DNA from: Molossus alvarezi
Lineage: Eukaryota > Chordata > Mammalia > Chiroptera > Molossidae
DNA: 64,000 nucleotides
Direction: 5' to 3'
Assembly (NCBI GenBank): GCA_037176705.1
Contig: CM073889.1
Location: 106,037,890 to 106,101,889 of the forward strand
Shown here: piece after piece, positions 22,445-34,559 of the stretch
Layout: every line of letters starts with the position of its first letter
How positions within the stretch are numbered: the first letter of the stretch is position 1
The notes under the pieces: model-generated
What the model was told of the DNA's origin: nothing
Database searches by the model: none
What the model saw: only the letters and a program-made list of their open reading frames with translations
Translations under genes and position numbers: made by a program

Positions 22445-22591
22445 GGGCGGCAAAGGCGGGAGCTGCGCGGCTGTGCAGTGGGCTGGCCTCTGCTGGCGCG
22501 TGTCGGCGGGTCACCGTCCCCAACCCGAGGCTGCTCCTGCTGCTGCTGTTGTGGAAAGTCAGAAGAAGAGCTGTGGGTTGGAGAAGGACGA

Positions 22592-22599
22592 GTGAGTAT
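22592..22599 (+). other. Candidate 5' splice donor
   Basis: gtgagtat follows acga. The intron side is near ideal, while the last exon base is A rather than G, so strength is moderate. Confidence 0.4.
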
Positions 22600-22727
22600 C
22601 TAGTATCTGCTAGTTGGGGGTGGCAGACAGGTGGGAAAGCCGAATAATAAGTCAGAGACCTTAGTGCTCTGCTTTGCAAAGCTAGGAGGGCCTCTCCCAG
22701 GCAGGGTTACTATTTGAGTTACATGTC

Positions 22728-23075
22728 CAGCTGGTCCTCAAATAACGTGGTTTCATTTAATGACTGTTCGTTACAATGTTGATGAGGGAAAAAAAAAAAA
22801 TTTCCCATCGGAGTCACTGTCTGTGTGGAGTCAGCACGTTCTCCAGTGTCTGCGTGGGTTTGGAGTCCTCCGATGTCCTCCCATCTCCAAAAGTTGTGCA
22901 AGTGAGGTGAACAGCGTGTCTACATTGTCCCATCTGAGTGAGTGCAGGTGTGAGTGGCGCAGGGCGGGAAGGACCCCCTTTCCAGGGTGGGTTTCCATCT
23001 GCGCCCTGAGCTACCAGGAAGGCTCCGGGGCCCTCAACCCTAACCTGGAATTAGTGAGTTTGAAAATAGTTCTTA
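22728..23075. mobile_element. Old DNA-transposon-like repeat
   Basis: The order cagctggtcctcaaataacg, gtctgtgtggagtcagcacg, tctgcgtgggtttggagtcc, atctgagtgagtgcaggtgt and cctggaattagtgag follows a widespread vertebrate repeat of Tc/mariner or related class. The formal family is not assigned. Confidence 0.5.
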
Positions 23076-23236
23076 CTTGTTTTAATTCAACTTGCTGAAA
23101 TGTATGTATAGCTCACATTTAGTTCAATCTTCAATATGAGAGGTGTTTTAGGTCTTTATTTAGAAGTTTAGTGACGTTTTTTTGTGTGACCTGGAATATG
23201 CCATGGGAACTTAACCCTTGTTTTCATCAATTAGCC

Positions 23237-23509
23237 CAGCGATTTTCAACTGGTGTGCTGCAAGGATTTTTAAGGCATGCAATACCTGACTATGTAGTCA
23301 GGGGTACTGACCCCTTTTTCCTGAGATTGCCAAGAAAACAGGTGACAAGAGCCAACACAACAATAGCCGTCTAGTGTGAATGAATCAAAATTATACCAGT
23401 TTGTGTGTGTGTGTCAGATTGGCAAAAAATATACATTTTTTTGGTGTGGTGCAGAATTTTAGTAGTTGGTTTGTGTGAGCCATGAGATGAAAAAGGTTGA
23501 AAATCGCTG
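23237..23509. mobile_element. hAT miniature element (nhAT type)
   Basis: It has 14-base terminal inverted repeats: CAGCGATTTTCAAC at the left end and GTTGAAAATCGCTG at the right, which match perfectly as reverse complements. Flanking octamers aattagcc (23229-23236) and aactagct (23510-23517) agree at six of eight positions, as expected for hAT insertion. At 273 bp it cannot encode a transposase and would have moved in trans. The low decay of the ends suggests bat-lineage activity, in line with known recent hAT activity in vesper bats. A short TG run (about 23401-23415) lies inside. Confidence 0.88.
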
Positions 23510-24169
23510 AACTAGCTTATGGAAAATTGGGGTCATTATGTTCCAGTTAAGTCACAGTTTCCAAGAACCTATTAATGAACTTAAGTGAGGACTTACTGTA
23601 TCCCTGACTCTGGAAGATGTGGGTAGGGCGTGGAAGAAACAACAAAAGGAGAGAGTACCTCTGGGATTTCGGTCCCTGCTCTGGAAGGGGGCGGACACCT
23701 GATATGACCCCACGGAGCAGCAGCTGCAAGCAGCATACACTGTGTTCCTCCAGGTAGAGCTTCCCAGGAAGGAACAGCATATTATGATAGAAATTTCCTT
23801 CCTAGCAAGAGGTGGGGAGAGAACATGTTTCATCCACCCACCCCTGATATGGCTCAAACCCCTATGCTGACTCTAAGTGGCATGCCTATTTGCAGCAGCC
23901 TCCAGAAATATGGGTGTTATTAAGCCCTATAGGGTATTTAGATCCTCCAAGTACTCTCACCCCTATTCCTGTAGCAACCAGTGCGACCTGTAGAGAGGCA
24001 GTGGCAGAAATCCCCACTGACAGCAGTATCACAAATGCCTAGAAATGGAAAGGAACCACTTCAGCTCATGGGACTGCAATCAGAGTGGTTTGGCTAGTGA
24101 TCACTCGTGAGCCCTGGCAGATTCCACCGCATCTGCCGTGTAGGTGATCATATCGGTAGAGAAAGTTTT
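23510..24169. other. No recognised feature
   Basis: Unique-looking sequence of moderate G+C. Overlapping minus-strand frames at 23547-23857 have no recognisable domain. Confidence 0.45.
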
Positions 24170-24630
24170 ACTTCATTCTCAATCTCGATGCCTTTTATCT
24201 CCTTTCTTGCTCTATTGCACTGACTATAAGCATAAATGCAATGTTGAATAGAAAGAGTAAAACCAGACATTTTTAGCCCGTTTCTGATTTTAGAGAGAAA
24301 GTATTCAGTCTTTCACCATTAAGTACAATATTAGCTGCAGACTTTTTTTTTTTTTAAATAGATACCCTTTATGAGATTGTGGAAGTTCCCTTGTAGTCCT
24401 AGATTGTTGAGTATTTAATCAAGAATGAATGTTGGACGTTGGCAACTGTTGATGTTGGGACTGATAAATTTTCAAATGTTTAATGGCCTGAATTCCTGAG
24501 ATAAACCCCACTCTAGCATGATACAGTATCCATTTTATATACTGTTGGGTTTAATATGCTAAATTTTAGTTCTAAATTTTAGTTTAAAGTCTGTGTTCAT
24601 GAGGAATACTGATCTTTAGTTTGCTTTCTT
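24170..24630 (-). mobile_element. Old L1 ORF2 fragment, antisense
   Basis: It resembles the same ORF2 section as 27.6-27.9 kb: tgttgaatagaaagagtaaa, then a ttcaccattaagtacaatat segment and gatacccttt. It is therefore a separate, older insert beside the longer L1 that follows. Confidence 0.6.
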
Positions 24631-25328
24631 TATAAAATTGTAATAAGAACACTTAACATGAGAGACCCTCTTAACAACTCTTAAGTGCATAATACAGTAT
24701 TGTTAACTATAGTCCCAATATTATACATTAGATCCCAAGAATTTATTCATCTTGTATAACTAAATTTTGTACCCATTTTACCGCAACTCCCTGTTTCCCC
24801 TTTCCTCTAGCTCCTGGCAACCACCATTATACTCTGTTTCTATGAATTCAACTATTTTAGATACCTCATGTAGTATATGTTTTTCTTTGATAAACATTAA
24901 ATTTAGCATAATGTTCTATAGGTTCAGCTATGTTGTCACATAAGATTTCTTTCTTTTTAAAGGATGAATAATATTCCTTTGTATGTATATATCACATTTT
25001 CCTGATCCATTTATCTGTTGATGGATGTTTAGGTGGTTTCCACGCCTTGGCTACTGTGAATAAATGCTGCAATGAACAGGGGAGTGCAGATGTCACTTCA
25101 AGATACTGATTTCCATTTTTTGGATATGTGTCCAGAAGTGAGACAGCTGGATCATATGCTAGTTCCAGTTTTAATTTGTTGAGGAACCACCAAACTGTTT
25201 TCCATAGTGGCTGCTCAGTTTTTTGTTTTTGTTTTTTATTTTTGTTTCTAATATGATTTATTTAATTTTAAGTTTATAGAATTTAATTTTTAAAAATAGT
25301 TTTTGTTTTTTTTTTAAACTGGCTTGCA

Positions 25329-25580
25329 GCCCTGGCTGGTTTGGCTCAGCGGTTAGAGTGTCGGCCCACAGACCAAAGAATCGAGTGTTCGATTCCAGTC
25401 AAAGGCACATACTTTGGTTGCAGTTCCTCCCTGGCCCTGGTTGGCGTTGTACAGGAGGCAACCAGTCGATGTGTCCCTCTCACGTCCATGTGTGTGTGTC
25501 TCTCTCTCTCCCTCCCTCCTACTCTATCTGAAGCTAGATAGAAAAATGTCCTCAGGTGAGGATTAAAAAATAATAATAAC
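25329..25580 (+). mobile_element. VES SINE
   Basis: The 10-bp target repeat ctggcttgca lies at 25319-25328 and 25581-25590. A short TG run (gtgtgtgtgtc) sits at the start of its pyrimidine tract. Confidence 0.92.
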
Positions 25581-25689
25581 CTGGCTTGCAAAATTGCTGT
25601 GAATTTAACAATTGGTTCTCACGAGCTAGCATGAGATATCTCAAGCATACCCTACCCTTTTCACTCTTTGTTTTCTTGCTCTGATGAAC

Positions 25690-25920
25690 TTTTATTTTTA
25701 TCCACTTTTTAAAAATTTATTTTTATTTTTGTTACAGCTGTTTCTCCTTTTCCTCCCATTCACACCCTCCTCCCAGTCCCATCTTCGCCCACAGCATTGT
25801 TGTTTACGTCCCTGGTTATGCATACATGCATTCCCCTCTCCTGAGGTTTGTCAGTCTATACCCTACTTCTATGTCTCTTGGTCTGTTTTTTTTCATCAGC
25901 TTGTTTTGTTCATTCCACAG
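25690..25920 (-). mobile_element. LINE-1 3' UTR end, antisense, inside an older L1
   Basis: The minus strand reads as a diverged relative of the 3' UTR at 18.7-18.9 kb, with tttttgttacagctgtttct at its left (polyA side). The older L1 resumes at tttctaccaacagtgtacaa just after it, so it is a severely 5'-truncated secondary insertion. Confidence 0.65.
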
Positions 25921-27285
25921 AAATGTGGCTTCTCTGTTTTACATTTCTACCAACAGTGTACAAGGGTTCTGATTTTGACAAAACATTTTTTTTTTGACGA
26001 TAGCAATTTTGACATGTTTGAGGTGATACCTCTTTGTGGTTTTGATTTGTATTTCCCTGATGATTAGTGACATTGAACATATTTTTATATACCAGTTGAC
26101 TGTTTATATGTCTTTGAAGAAATGTCTGTTCAAGTCCTTTGCCCATTTTGAAATCAGTCTGCCTTTTTTTTTTTTGAGTTGCAGAAGTTCCTTATATATT
26201 CCAAGTATCAATTCATCAGATAAATGGTTTGCAAATATTTATCTCATTTTGTAAATTGTCCTTTCATTCTGTTGTTTCCTTTGCTGTGCAGAAACTTTTT
26301 AGTTTGATGTAGACCCTCTTCTATATTTTTGCTTGTTTTGCTTGTGTTATATCCAAGAAATCATTGCCAAGACAAATGTCAGTAAGCTTTTCTCCTATGA
26401 TTTCTTCAGGGAGTTTTGTAGTTTCAGCCCTTTTATTTAAATTTTTAACCCATTTGAGTTGATTTTTGTATACAGAATAAAATAAGGACTCAATTTTGTT
26501 CTTTTGTATTTGAATATCCAGATTTCCCAGCACCATTTGTTGAAGAGACCATTCTTTTCTCATTGTGTGTTCTTGGCGCCCTTGTTGAAGATCAGTTGAC
26601 AGTTGACTATATATGCATGGTTTATTTCTGAGCTCTCTATTCTGTTTCATTGAAAATAAATAAGTACATACATACTACATACATACATACATTTGCTACT
26701 ACCATACTGTTGTAATTACTGTAGTTTTATAATATATTTTGAAATCAGGAAGTGTGATGCCTCCACTCCGTTCTTTTTCAAGAATATTTCGGTTATTCAG
26801 GGTCTTTTGTGGTTCCATATGAATTTTAGCGCCTTTTTTTTTTGTAGAAAATATCATTGGGATTTTTATAAAGATTACATCAAATCTTTAAATCACTTTG
26901 GGTAGTGTGAACATTTTAACAATATTAAGACTTCTAATCCATTAGCATGGGAACATGGGTTGTCTTTACATTCATTTCTGTCTCCCTTAATTTCTTATTT
27001 CATTGTTTTGTTGTTTTCAGTGTGTCTTTCACCTCCTTGGTTAAATTTATTCCTAAATATTCTTTTTGATGCCATTATAAATGGAATAGTTTTTTAAAAT
27101 TTCTCTTTCAGAACTTCATTGTTAGTGTATAGAAATAAAAATGATTTTTATATGTTGATTATGTATCCTGCAATTTCACTGAATTCATTTTATTAGCTCT
27201 AATAAAAGTTTTTATTAGCTCTAATAAATAAAGGTTTTTTTAGTGTCATCTGTAGTCATTTTTAGATATAAAATTGTCACCTGCA

Positions 27286-27533
27286 GCCCTGACTGGTTTG
27301 GCTCAGCAGTTAGAGTATAGGCCCTCAAACCAGAAGGTCAAGGGTTCCATTCCCGATCAAGGGCAGGTACCTGGGTTGCAGTTTCAATCCCCGGTCCTGT
27401 GGGAGGCAACCAATTGATGTGTCTCTCTTACATTGATGTTTCTCTCTCTCTCTCTCCCTCCCTACATTCCACTGTATGTAGAAATCAATGGCTAAAGTAT
27501 CCTTGGGTGAGGATTAACAACAACAACAACAAC
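27286..27533 (+). mobile_element. VES SINE with (CAA)n tail
   Basis: The target repeat attgtcacctgca (27273-27285) matches attgtaatctgca (27534-27546) at 11 of 13 positions. The tail has become a caacaacaacaacaac microsatellite. The body is diverged in the head (ccctcaaaccagaaggtcaa), so this is one of the older copies. Confidence 0.92.
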
Positions 27534-28960
27534 ATTGTAATCTGCAAACAGATAATGTTTCTTCTTCTTTTCTGACTTGAAGGCATTTTATTTAGTTTTC
27601 TTGCTTAATTGCTTTGGCTGGGATTTTCAATACTCTGTTGAATAGAAGTGGCAAGAATGGGCAGTCTTACCTTGTTCCTGATCTTAGAGAAAAAGCTTTT
27701 AATTTTTCACCATTGAATATGATGTTAGCTGTTGGTTTTCCATAAATGACCATTACTATGTTGAGGCAAATTCCAGTGAATTTTGTCAAATGCTTTTTCT
27801 TCATCTATTGAGATGATCATGTGATTTTTATCATTAATTCTGTTTATGATAAAATAAATATAGTTAATGTGGTATATTACCTTCATTGATTTGTATGTTA
27901 AACCAACTTTATAGCCTAGGAATAAATTTCACCTGTCACAATGTGTGATCATTTTGATGAGCTGTTGAATTTGCTTTGCTATTATTTTGTTGAGGACATT
28001 TGTATCTATGTTCATCAGAGATATTGGCCTATAATTTTTTTTTCTTATGGTATGCCCTTATCTGGTTTTGGTATCAGAGCAATGCTGACTTCATTGAATT
28101 TGTTGGAGGTATTTCCTCTTATTTCATTTTTCAGATGAATTTGTATAGGATTGGTATTATTTTTTCAAATGTTTGGTAGAATTCATCAGTAAAGCTCTCT
28201 GGACCTAGAGTTTTGTGGTGGTAGGATGAGGGACATTTTTAAATACAAATTCTATTTCTTTATTAGAAGTCTATTAATACAAATTCTATTTCTTTATTAG
28301 GTACAGGGATATTCAATTTATCTGTTTCTTTTGGACATGTGTTTATTGTATTTTTCAAGAAATTTTGGTCCATTTCATCTAAGTTGCCAAAATTACTGGC
28401 ATAAAATTGTTAATTATATTAGTTCATGTTCCTTTTAATATCTGTGGCATATGCAGTGAGATCATTCAGTTATTCCTGATATTGATATTTGTGATATTGG
28501 TGTTTATTTTGGATAGTTTCTATTGTAATATTTTCAAGTTCACAAGTCATTTCTTCTACAGTGCCTAATGTACCATAATCTTGGACAGTGTTTTCATCTC
28601 TAGAATTTGATTTGACCCTTTTGAAAATATCATATCTTCTATGTCTCTGGTTAATTTTTTGCAGAAATGAAATATAGTTATTGTGTTTTAATTATTCATG
28701 TGTGCTAGTTCTAACATCTGTATCAGTTATGGATCAGTTTCAATTGTTTGTTTATTTCTCCTCCATATTATTTGTCTTATTGTCCTGCTTCTTTACATAA
28801 CTGCTAATGTTTATTTGGATTCCAGACATTTTGAGATTTACCTAGTTGGATACTGAATGTTTTAATATTCCTATAGATCTTTTATTTTTCCTTTTTTATT
28901 CTGGAATGTGGTTAAATCACTTGGAAACAGTTTAGTCTTGGAAGACCTAGCTTTTAAAAT

Positions 28961-29600
28961 TTATTAAATTTCGATGTGATCAGAGCTCTGTTTAACTGAG
29001 GGCTGATTATTTTTCACTAACAATGCAAGGCCGTTATGAGTACTCTGCCCAACACCTTGTGAATTAGGTTTTCTAACCTGCCTCGTGGTTACAGGCACCA
29101 TTTCTAGCCTGGTATGAACACTGACTGATGTTCCTTCTAATCCTATCAGGTTTTTCCCTGGGCCTCAGGTAGTTTCATCACATCATGTGCTAATCAGTAC
29201 TTTGCTGAATATTCAAGTGTGCTCTTTTACAGTTCTCTCTCTGGTTCTCTGTCCTGTGAACCCAACTTGCCTTGATCTTCCCAGAGTTTCAATTCTGTCT
29301 TCTCAATTCTGAGAATCTGCTGAGTTCTGCATAGATATTCTCTCTCTCTGCAATGCAGATCTAAAACTCTCTTAAGGCTTTAAGTTGGGCAATCACAGAT
29401 TTCACCTTGTTTGTTTCTTTTCCACGGGGATAGCTGTTCTTTGTGTCCCCATGCCTCGCAAATTGAAAATTATTGTTTCTTAGATCTTGTCCAGTTTTTG
29501 GTTCTTTTTAGCTCTTTCAGGTGGCAGGGTAAATCCAGTCCATGTTGTCCCATCTTAGTTGAAAGAAGGAATTCATTCACCTTCATTCTTTCCCTAAACA
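28961..29600. other. Probable old L1 5' region, unassigned
   Basis: AT-rich text continuing the antisense L1 without a clear break. I suspect the 5' untranslated part of an old L1 but recognise no diagnostic block. Confidence 0.35.
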
Positions 29601-29744
29601 TTTATGTGCCAGACATTTTGATTTTTCTGAGAAAATTATAATACCACATTTGTAGTGGACAAAATAAAAGGAACATTGTTGCTGGAGTGGGCCAGTAGTA
29701 TGCAGAATCAGATGTTGGTCTGGTAGTGCTACCAAAAATCTTTT

Positions 29745-29990
29745 TTTTTTTTTTCCTCACCCGAGGACATTTTTCCATTTTTTGTTCAGATAGAGCGGGA
29801 GGGAGAGAGAGGAAGAGAGAGAGAGAGAGAGAAACATCGATGTGAAGGGACACATCGAGTGGCTGCCACCCTCACGACCATCCAGGGCCGGGGACAAACT
29901 GCAACCGAGGTATGTGCCCTTAGCGGGAACCGAACCCAGGTCTCTGTACCGCAGGCCGACGTTCCAACCGCTGAGCCAAACCGGCCAGGG
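29745..29990 (-). mobile_element. VES SINE with target duplication, antisense
   Basis: The 13-bp perfect direct repeat ccaaaaatctttt lies at 29732-29744 and 29991-30003. Near consensus, with a short deletion in the head region (ctctgtaccgcaggcc). Confidence 0.94.
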
Positions 29991-30124
29991 CCAAAAATCT
30001 TTTAAAAATTAAATAAATCAGAGCTTAGTCATCTGTTAATTTGACACTAAATAATAGGACTGTTCAGGGGACAGGACTCAGTCTCTATCTTTCATTTTTT
30101 CATTAGTTACAATAGCTATAGGAC

Positions 30125-30275
30125 ACAAGACTCTCTAGCCTTCGTTTTCTCATCTAGAAGATGGGGGTAATTATAGTTGCTTCTCATAGGGTTCATAGTC
30201 AGGATTAAATGAGATAGTATCCACAGTGCTATTGGCTTTATGCCCGACACACAGTGCTCAAAAAAAGATTTGGAA
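30125..30275 (+). repeat. MIR fragment
   Basis: The sequence cttcgttttctcatctagaa, gggttcatagtcaggattaa and cacacagtgctcaaaa is in the usual MIR order. Confidence 0.75.
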
Positions 30276-30372
30276 AATTTTTAAAGATATCTCCCAGTTC
30301 TTTTACCATTACTGAATTTGCAAAATGATCTACATTTACTTTATCCCTAGCCTTCATTTTTCATAATTATAC

Positions 30373-30408
<36 letters not shown>

Positions 30409-32034
30409 CACTCACTCTCCTCTTCTTTTCTTCTCTGCATACTTAAGAATAACTACTTTGCCTGTCATAATAGTAATATTTCAGTTACAATTTCACAGTT
30501 GGACATGCAGTTAATGACCATCTTATCCAATATCCACATTCTTCAGAGAAGTGAACTGCAATTTGGAGATATGAAGTCATCGGTTGGAGGCCCTAGAATT
30601 GGTTAGCGGTGGGATAGGGTCTCCAGATACTCATCCAGGTGATTTTTACACAAAACAGTGTTACTCCTCTTTCGCATTCTCTAGGCGTCTTTCAATTCTG
30701 TTCAATTCTTTGGCATTTCACAAATAGGAATTTCACTGAACACTAGAAATGCAATCACAGTTATAGATAAGGTTTAAAAATTCCTTTCTCCTCTTTATGT
30801 TTATGCTTGTGCATGTATGTGTGCATTGGGGTGAGGGTGAGGGTGAAGGAAATGGGAAAGTCTAACCAGACTTAGTCTCAATGAAATTATCTGTCACAAA
30901 AGAAAATCATGAACTGCCAGATGTAAGAGATCCCCAAGACCATCTTCATGTTATAGCTGATCAAGTGTGACTCTGAGAAATTAAGTGACTTGTCTTAATT
31001 TGGTATTTGGGTAAGCAAAATTTTAGTCTAGAGCACATTCCATTAAACACACTGTTGTTTCAATAGTTTATAACTGCTTCCAGGCCAGTGGACATGGATG
31101 ATGAGTACATATAATACGCTGCAACTACATCAAAATCCCTATAATTTCTTTAAAAAATACTTTTGGGGAAGTTAAGAGCCCCATGTAACTTTAAACATTA
31201 ATACTATTAGTTCTTACACTATCGTTTTTTCCTTTTTCTTTAAACAGCTATCAACAACAATAAAAAATAGTTCTTAAGCTTACCATTGTAGAAATAGTAC
31301 ACATAGAAATATTTAAAATTAGATTTTGACTTTAGGCGATCTTTGTAAATGAGACACAATCTTAATATCTTTACAATATCCACATTATCTTGCAATTGAA
31401 GTGTGAATTTTATTTCATCACAAATGTATATTATATGAATGCAAACTTGGATACTGCTTAATCTTAGACAATCTGATTTTTAGAATGATTATGTGATGGC
31501 AATTCCATGAATAGTAATTTTTTGGTAGTAGATCGATTTTCTTTTAAAGTGAATTCATCATTTTCTTGACTGTGTCTGATTTTTGGGTCCTTGGGGGTAA
31601 ATTCTCAGTACAGCACATGGGGATTTAACTATCGTCCCATTAGTGTGAGACGGAGTTCTGCAGCTAAATCCACAAGCTGAGCGGTTGCTCTTTAATGTTA
31701 TTTTAATATTTAATGGTTATTGCAGAGCTGTCAAGTTGGGACTGTTTCAATGAGAGAGATTTCCAGAACTTATGAGAGAGATTTTAAACATGTATTCAGA
31801 GCATATTGCAATACCCTTAGTTATTTGATGAGGATTCTTTTTTTTCTTTTCAGGGAGAAACAGTCCAATTCAAAAGAGAACTAGTTTCCTTTTAATTGTG
31901 GCAAATTTGAGACTGAGATAACTGATTTCTTATTTTTATTAGAATTATTCAAAAGATTCATTACATTACTCAACCTCAGCTTTGTAGGCCACCCGTCTCT
32001 ATAACCACTACTCTACTCTGAGGTTGTAACATGT
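30276..32034. other. Mostly unique sequence
   Basis: Only the CA tract stands out. The short block ggggtgagggtgagggtgaa near 30828 is a minor GGGTGA repeat. I see no coding or promoter signal. Confidence 0.45.
30373..30411. repeat. (CA)n microsatellite
   Basis: About 19 dinucleotide units with one cg interruption near the right end. Confidence 0.95.
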
Positions 32035-32235
32035 AGGCAGCCAGATATAATACAAAAATGAATGAGCATCCCTGTGTTCCAATAAAACTTTATTTATGGA
32101 CAGCAAACTTGGAATTTCATGTTCATGTGTCATGAAATTTTATTTTACTTTTGATTTTTTTTTTTAATCATTGAAAAATATTCAGTCTGCCTTTAGCTTT
32201 TGGGCCTTGTGGTCTGTAATTTGGTGACCTCTGAT
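32035..32235 (-). mobile_element. hAT-like relic, antisense
   Basis: The words gttccaataaaactttattt, cttttgggccttgtggtctg and atttggtgacctctg are the antisense of a well-known mammalian hAT-type repeat whose sense contains taaataaagttttattgga. Confidence 0.6.
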
Positions 32236-32239
32236 CTAC

Positions 32240-32640
32240 TCTCCACTGTGCTTCTAGCCTCATTTCCTGGTAGTCCTTGCACTCAGCACAAGGTACATCG
32301 AATGCCCTTTTTTATGTTCTTCAGTGACTGTCCATGGAGTTCCCATTCACCTGTTGCTCTCTTGCCTCTGTGCACCCAGTGAACTCATCCTTTGTCACCA
32401 CTGGCTCAATTGCACCAGGCTCAGGGCAGTCTTCTCAGATTCCCCCAGGCTGAATGATTTCCTCCCTCCTCTGAGCTCTCCAAGTCCTTTGTTCCTATCT
32501 CTGTTATAGCAGGTATCACATCCTAGTGTCATTTGTCTTTTTAAGTACCTGTCTGTAAGACTGGCTCATGAATCCTCCATGCGAGCTCCTGCCGTATTCA
32601 TCCCAGTAGCAGTCCTCACTCAGTAATGTCTTGAAGAGAC
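32240..32640 (+). repeat. L2-like fragment
   Basis: A loose match to L2: ctgaatgatttcctccctcc, then ctctgttatagcaggtatca and tgaatcctccatgcgagctc. Weak. Confidence 0.4.
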
Positions 32641-33227
32641 TTGTACAGAAAAGCCAACATTTAGGACCAAGTACTACAGATCATCTCTAGAGACTTTGAC
32701 CATAAAGATAAATGTTTTCATTAAAATGTTGGCTTTTAGTATTTGAAGTCTGGATTTTGGAGAATAAAATATTGTCTTCTGGAAGTTAGTTTTCATAATA
32801 CTGTTTGGAGGATCGAATATTATAAACATAGTATTTTATAACCCTTGTATAGATATACAGATGTTAATCTTCATTAATATTATTGCTACTATTCAAACCA
32901 CAAATTCTGTGGTTACTACCACTATAGATATTCTATAAACCTCTTTTTAAAAGAAATTTGTCTCACTTTTATGAGGATTGTAGTACTAGTAATGTAAGTT
33001 TATCTTACCTCCCAAAGCAAGTATTTTCTGATTTATTTTTGTAGATATTTTTGTTGATGATATGAACTACTTTGCTTTTATTATCATTTGTTGTTGCAGT
33101 GAAATTAAAATTTTTCCTTGAACTTTATATTCACATTATTTTTTTAAAAACAAGAAGTGTTTTTAATTTTTTTCTTACATATGTCCATCCAAATAATGAT
33201 TTCTGTTTCTGTTATTTTCACCGAAAG
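32641..33227. other. No recognised feature
   Basis: AT-rich unique sequence. The poorly open frame at 33072-33311 runs into the SINE fragment that follows. Confidence 0.45.
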
Positions 33228-33320
33228 CAATCCTGGCTCTCTCACACATGGATAGCCACCCTTCCAACCTATCTAAAAATCAATGTAAAAATATTCTTGA
33301 GTGAAGATTAAAAAAAAAAA
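33228..33320 (+). mobile_element. SINE 3' fragment
   Basis: Only the end of an older VES-type SINE is present: tctaaaaatcaatgtaaaaa, attcttgagtgaagatt and an A-tail. The head and most of the body are missing. Confidence 0.65.
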
Positions 33321-34559
33321 AGGATTTTGGTCTCTGCCCTATTAATTTCTATCGAAAGCCTACTTTACTCTCGTTTCCCAGTGGACGTATTTGTTTGATT
33401 TCAATTAAAATGGAAATGTCACCATTTTAGGCTGATTGTGCTGTTTCATGGTGCCCACGATTCCAGCTCTGCAGGGAGGAATCACACTGGAGGAAACCCG
33501 TTTGGGATGGGAAAGGAGATTTCTGTTTCACGTTTTCATTCGAAATATGAACTAGAATGTATTCTTCAAGGCCTCTATTTAAAGGTATAATCTGTGGCAG
33601 TAGGTTTCCCAATTCCCATATTATTTATTCTCTATCTTTACTTTATCTGGAGTTTTTCTCTATTCAATCATATTTTCCTTACTGCCAAGCTTAATTTTAT
33701 TTTTTGTTTATGAATACTGTGTACTCTTGGGAAAAAGTCCTAAAGTTTGGTGAAGTATTTATGGCTCTTTAAAAAGTTGATTACATTAAAGGTAGTATTT
33801 TATGTAGGTTTGGTGTTCCAAGGGAAAATGTCCATGCTTCAATTTTTGACGATCTGAGACTTGACATATAAAAATTCAAATGTATGTGGAACTTCAGGAG
33901 AGTTAGCAGTATTCTGCCTTTTGCCGCTCCAGGAAATGGGCATATGTAGGTAGTTATGGAAATGCATGGCTAGTGATGACAGCTTGACCAGGAGGGTGAA
34001 ATGTATGATAACGTGATCACTTCTAAAAATTTCAACAGGAGATCTATAATATTTCCTGAAGTGCTAGCATCTGGAAAATGGAATGTTTTTCCACTTAAAA
34101 GCAAATAATAGATTTTTTCCAATTTTTTTTTGTGTGTGTGAGAAAAATGGTGGAAAAAAAAAAAGTGCTTTCTGACTATATCACTTTTGGCAATACAAAG
34201 TACATAATCTGGGAGAAGGACGGATTGTACAGCAAAATTTTGTATTAAATTGGAATCGTAGAACACTGAAATAATCTGGCAACAATTTCTGAATATTGAC
34301 AAAAAGTTGAACCAAAAAATGAACCTTTCTTTGGTGCCAAAGATTACCTAATTGATGCAATTGCAATGTGAAGGCTTGGAAGGGAGTGACTTACGAATGG
34401 TAACACTTGCAGTTAAAAAAAAAATATATATTTTTTTTCGCCCTGCCTCATATTAGGTTATAGACTTTGTTCAAAATGAATGACTCTAGCTTGTTACATT
34501 TTGTGGCTTCTGTTTCCCAGTTACTCAGACTGTGCTGGTGCTGAAGTCTGCGTTTTGAA
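33321..34559. other. Mostly unique sequence
   Basis: No repeat of certain class. A 110-codon minus-strand frame at 33970-34302 is lysine- and phenylalanine-rich over A/T runs and looks like chance. Confidence 0.45.

Larger units (their letters stand above)
22246..22591 (+). promoter_or_regulatory. CpG island: candidate promoter and first exon
   Basis: About 300 bp with roughly 30 CpG dinucleotides and high G+C, in a window that is otherwise CpG-poor, so it has probably been kept unmethylated in the germline. It contains TCTCGCGA at 22372-22379 and a perfect NRF1-type palindrome at 22433-22444, both typical of housekeeping, often bidirectional promoters. A CTG-rich patch is followed by a GTGAGT splice donor at 22592. 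No start codon with a recognised protein follows, so the exon would be a 5' untranslated or lncRNA exon, with the gene body downstream on the plus strand beyond what I can recognise. The overlapping frames in both directions look like by-products of G+C richness. Confidence 0.55.
24640..28960 (-). mobile_element. Long antisense L1 with nested insertions
   Basis: The 3' end is at the left (aactcttaagtgcataatac, cctggcaaccaccattatac, ttgatggatgtttaggtggt) and ORF2 text runs rightward (gtggtatattaccttcattg, tggttttggtatcagagcaa). The RT-domain region is present but full of stops. Interruptions are a SINE (25329-25580), a younger L1 tail (about 25690-25920) and a second SINE (27286-27533). Two local duplications lie inside: a 22-base repeat near 27190-27235 and a 25-base repeat at 28242-28300. 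The right boundary is uncertain. Confidence 0.75.

Noticed and set aside
22214..22679. Opposing frames of 93-154 codons across the CpG island
   Set aside because: High G+C removes stop codons by chance, and none shows a domain or convincing start context.
25684..26067. 127-codon frame rich in Phe and Leu
   Set aside because: It lies across an antisense L1 3' UTR and older antisense L1 text. The hydrophobic look comes from T-rich sequence.
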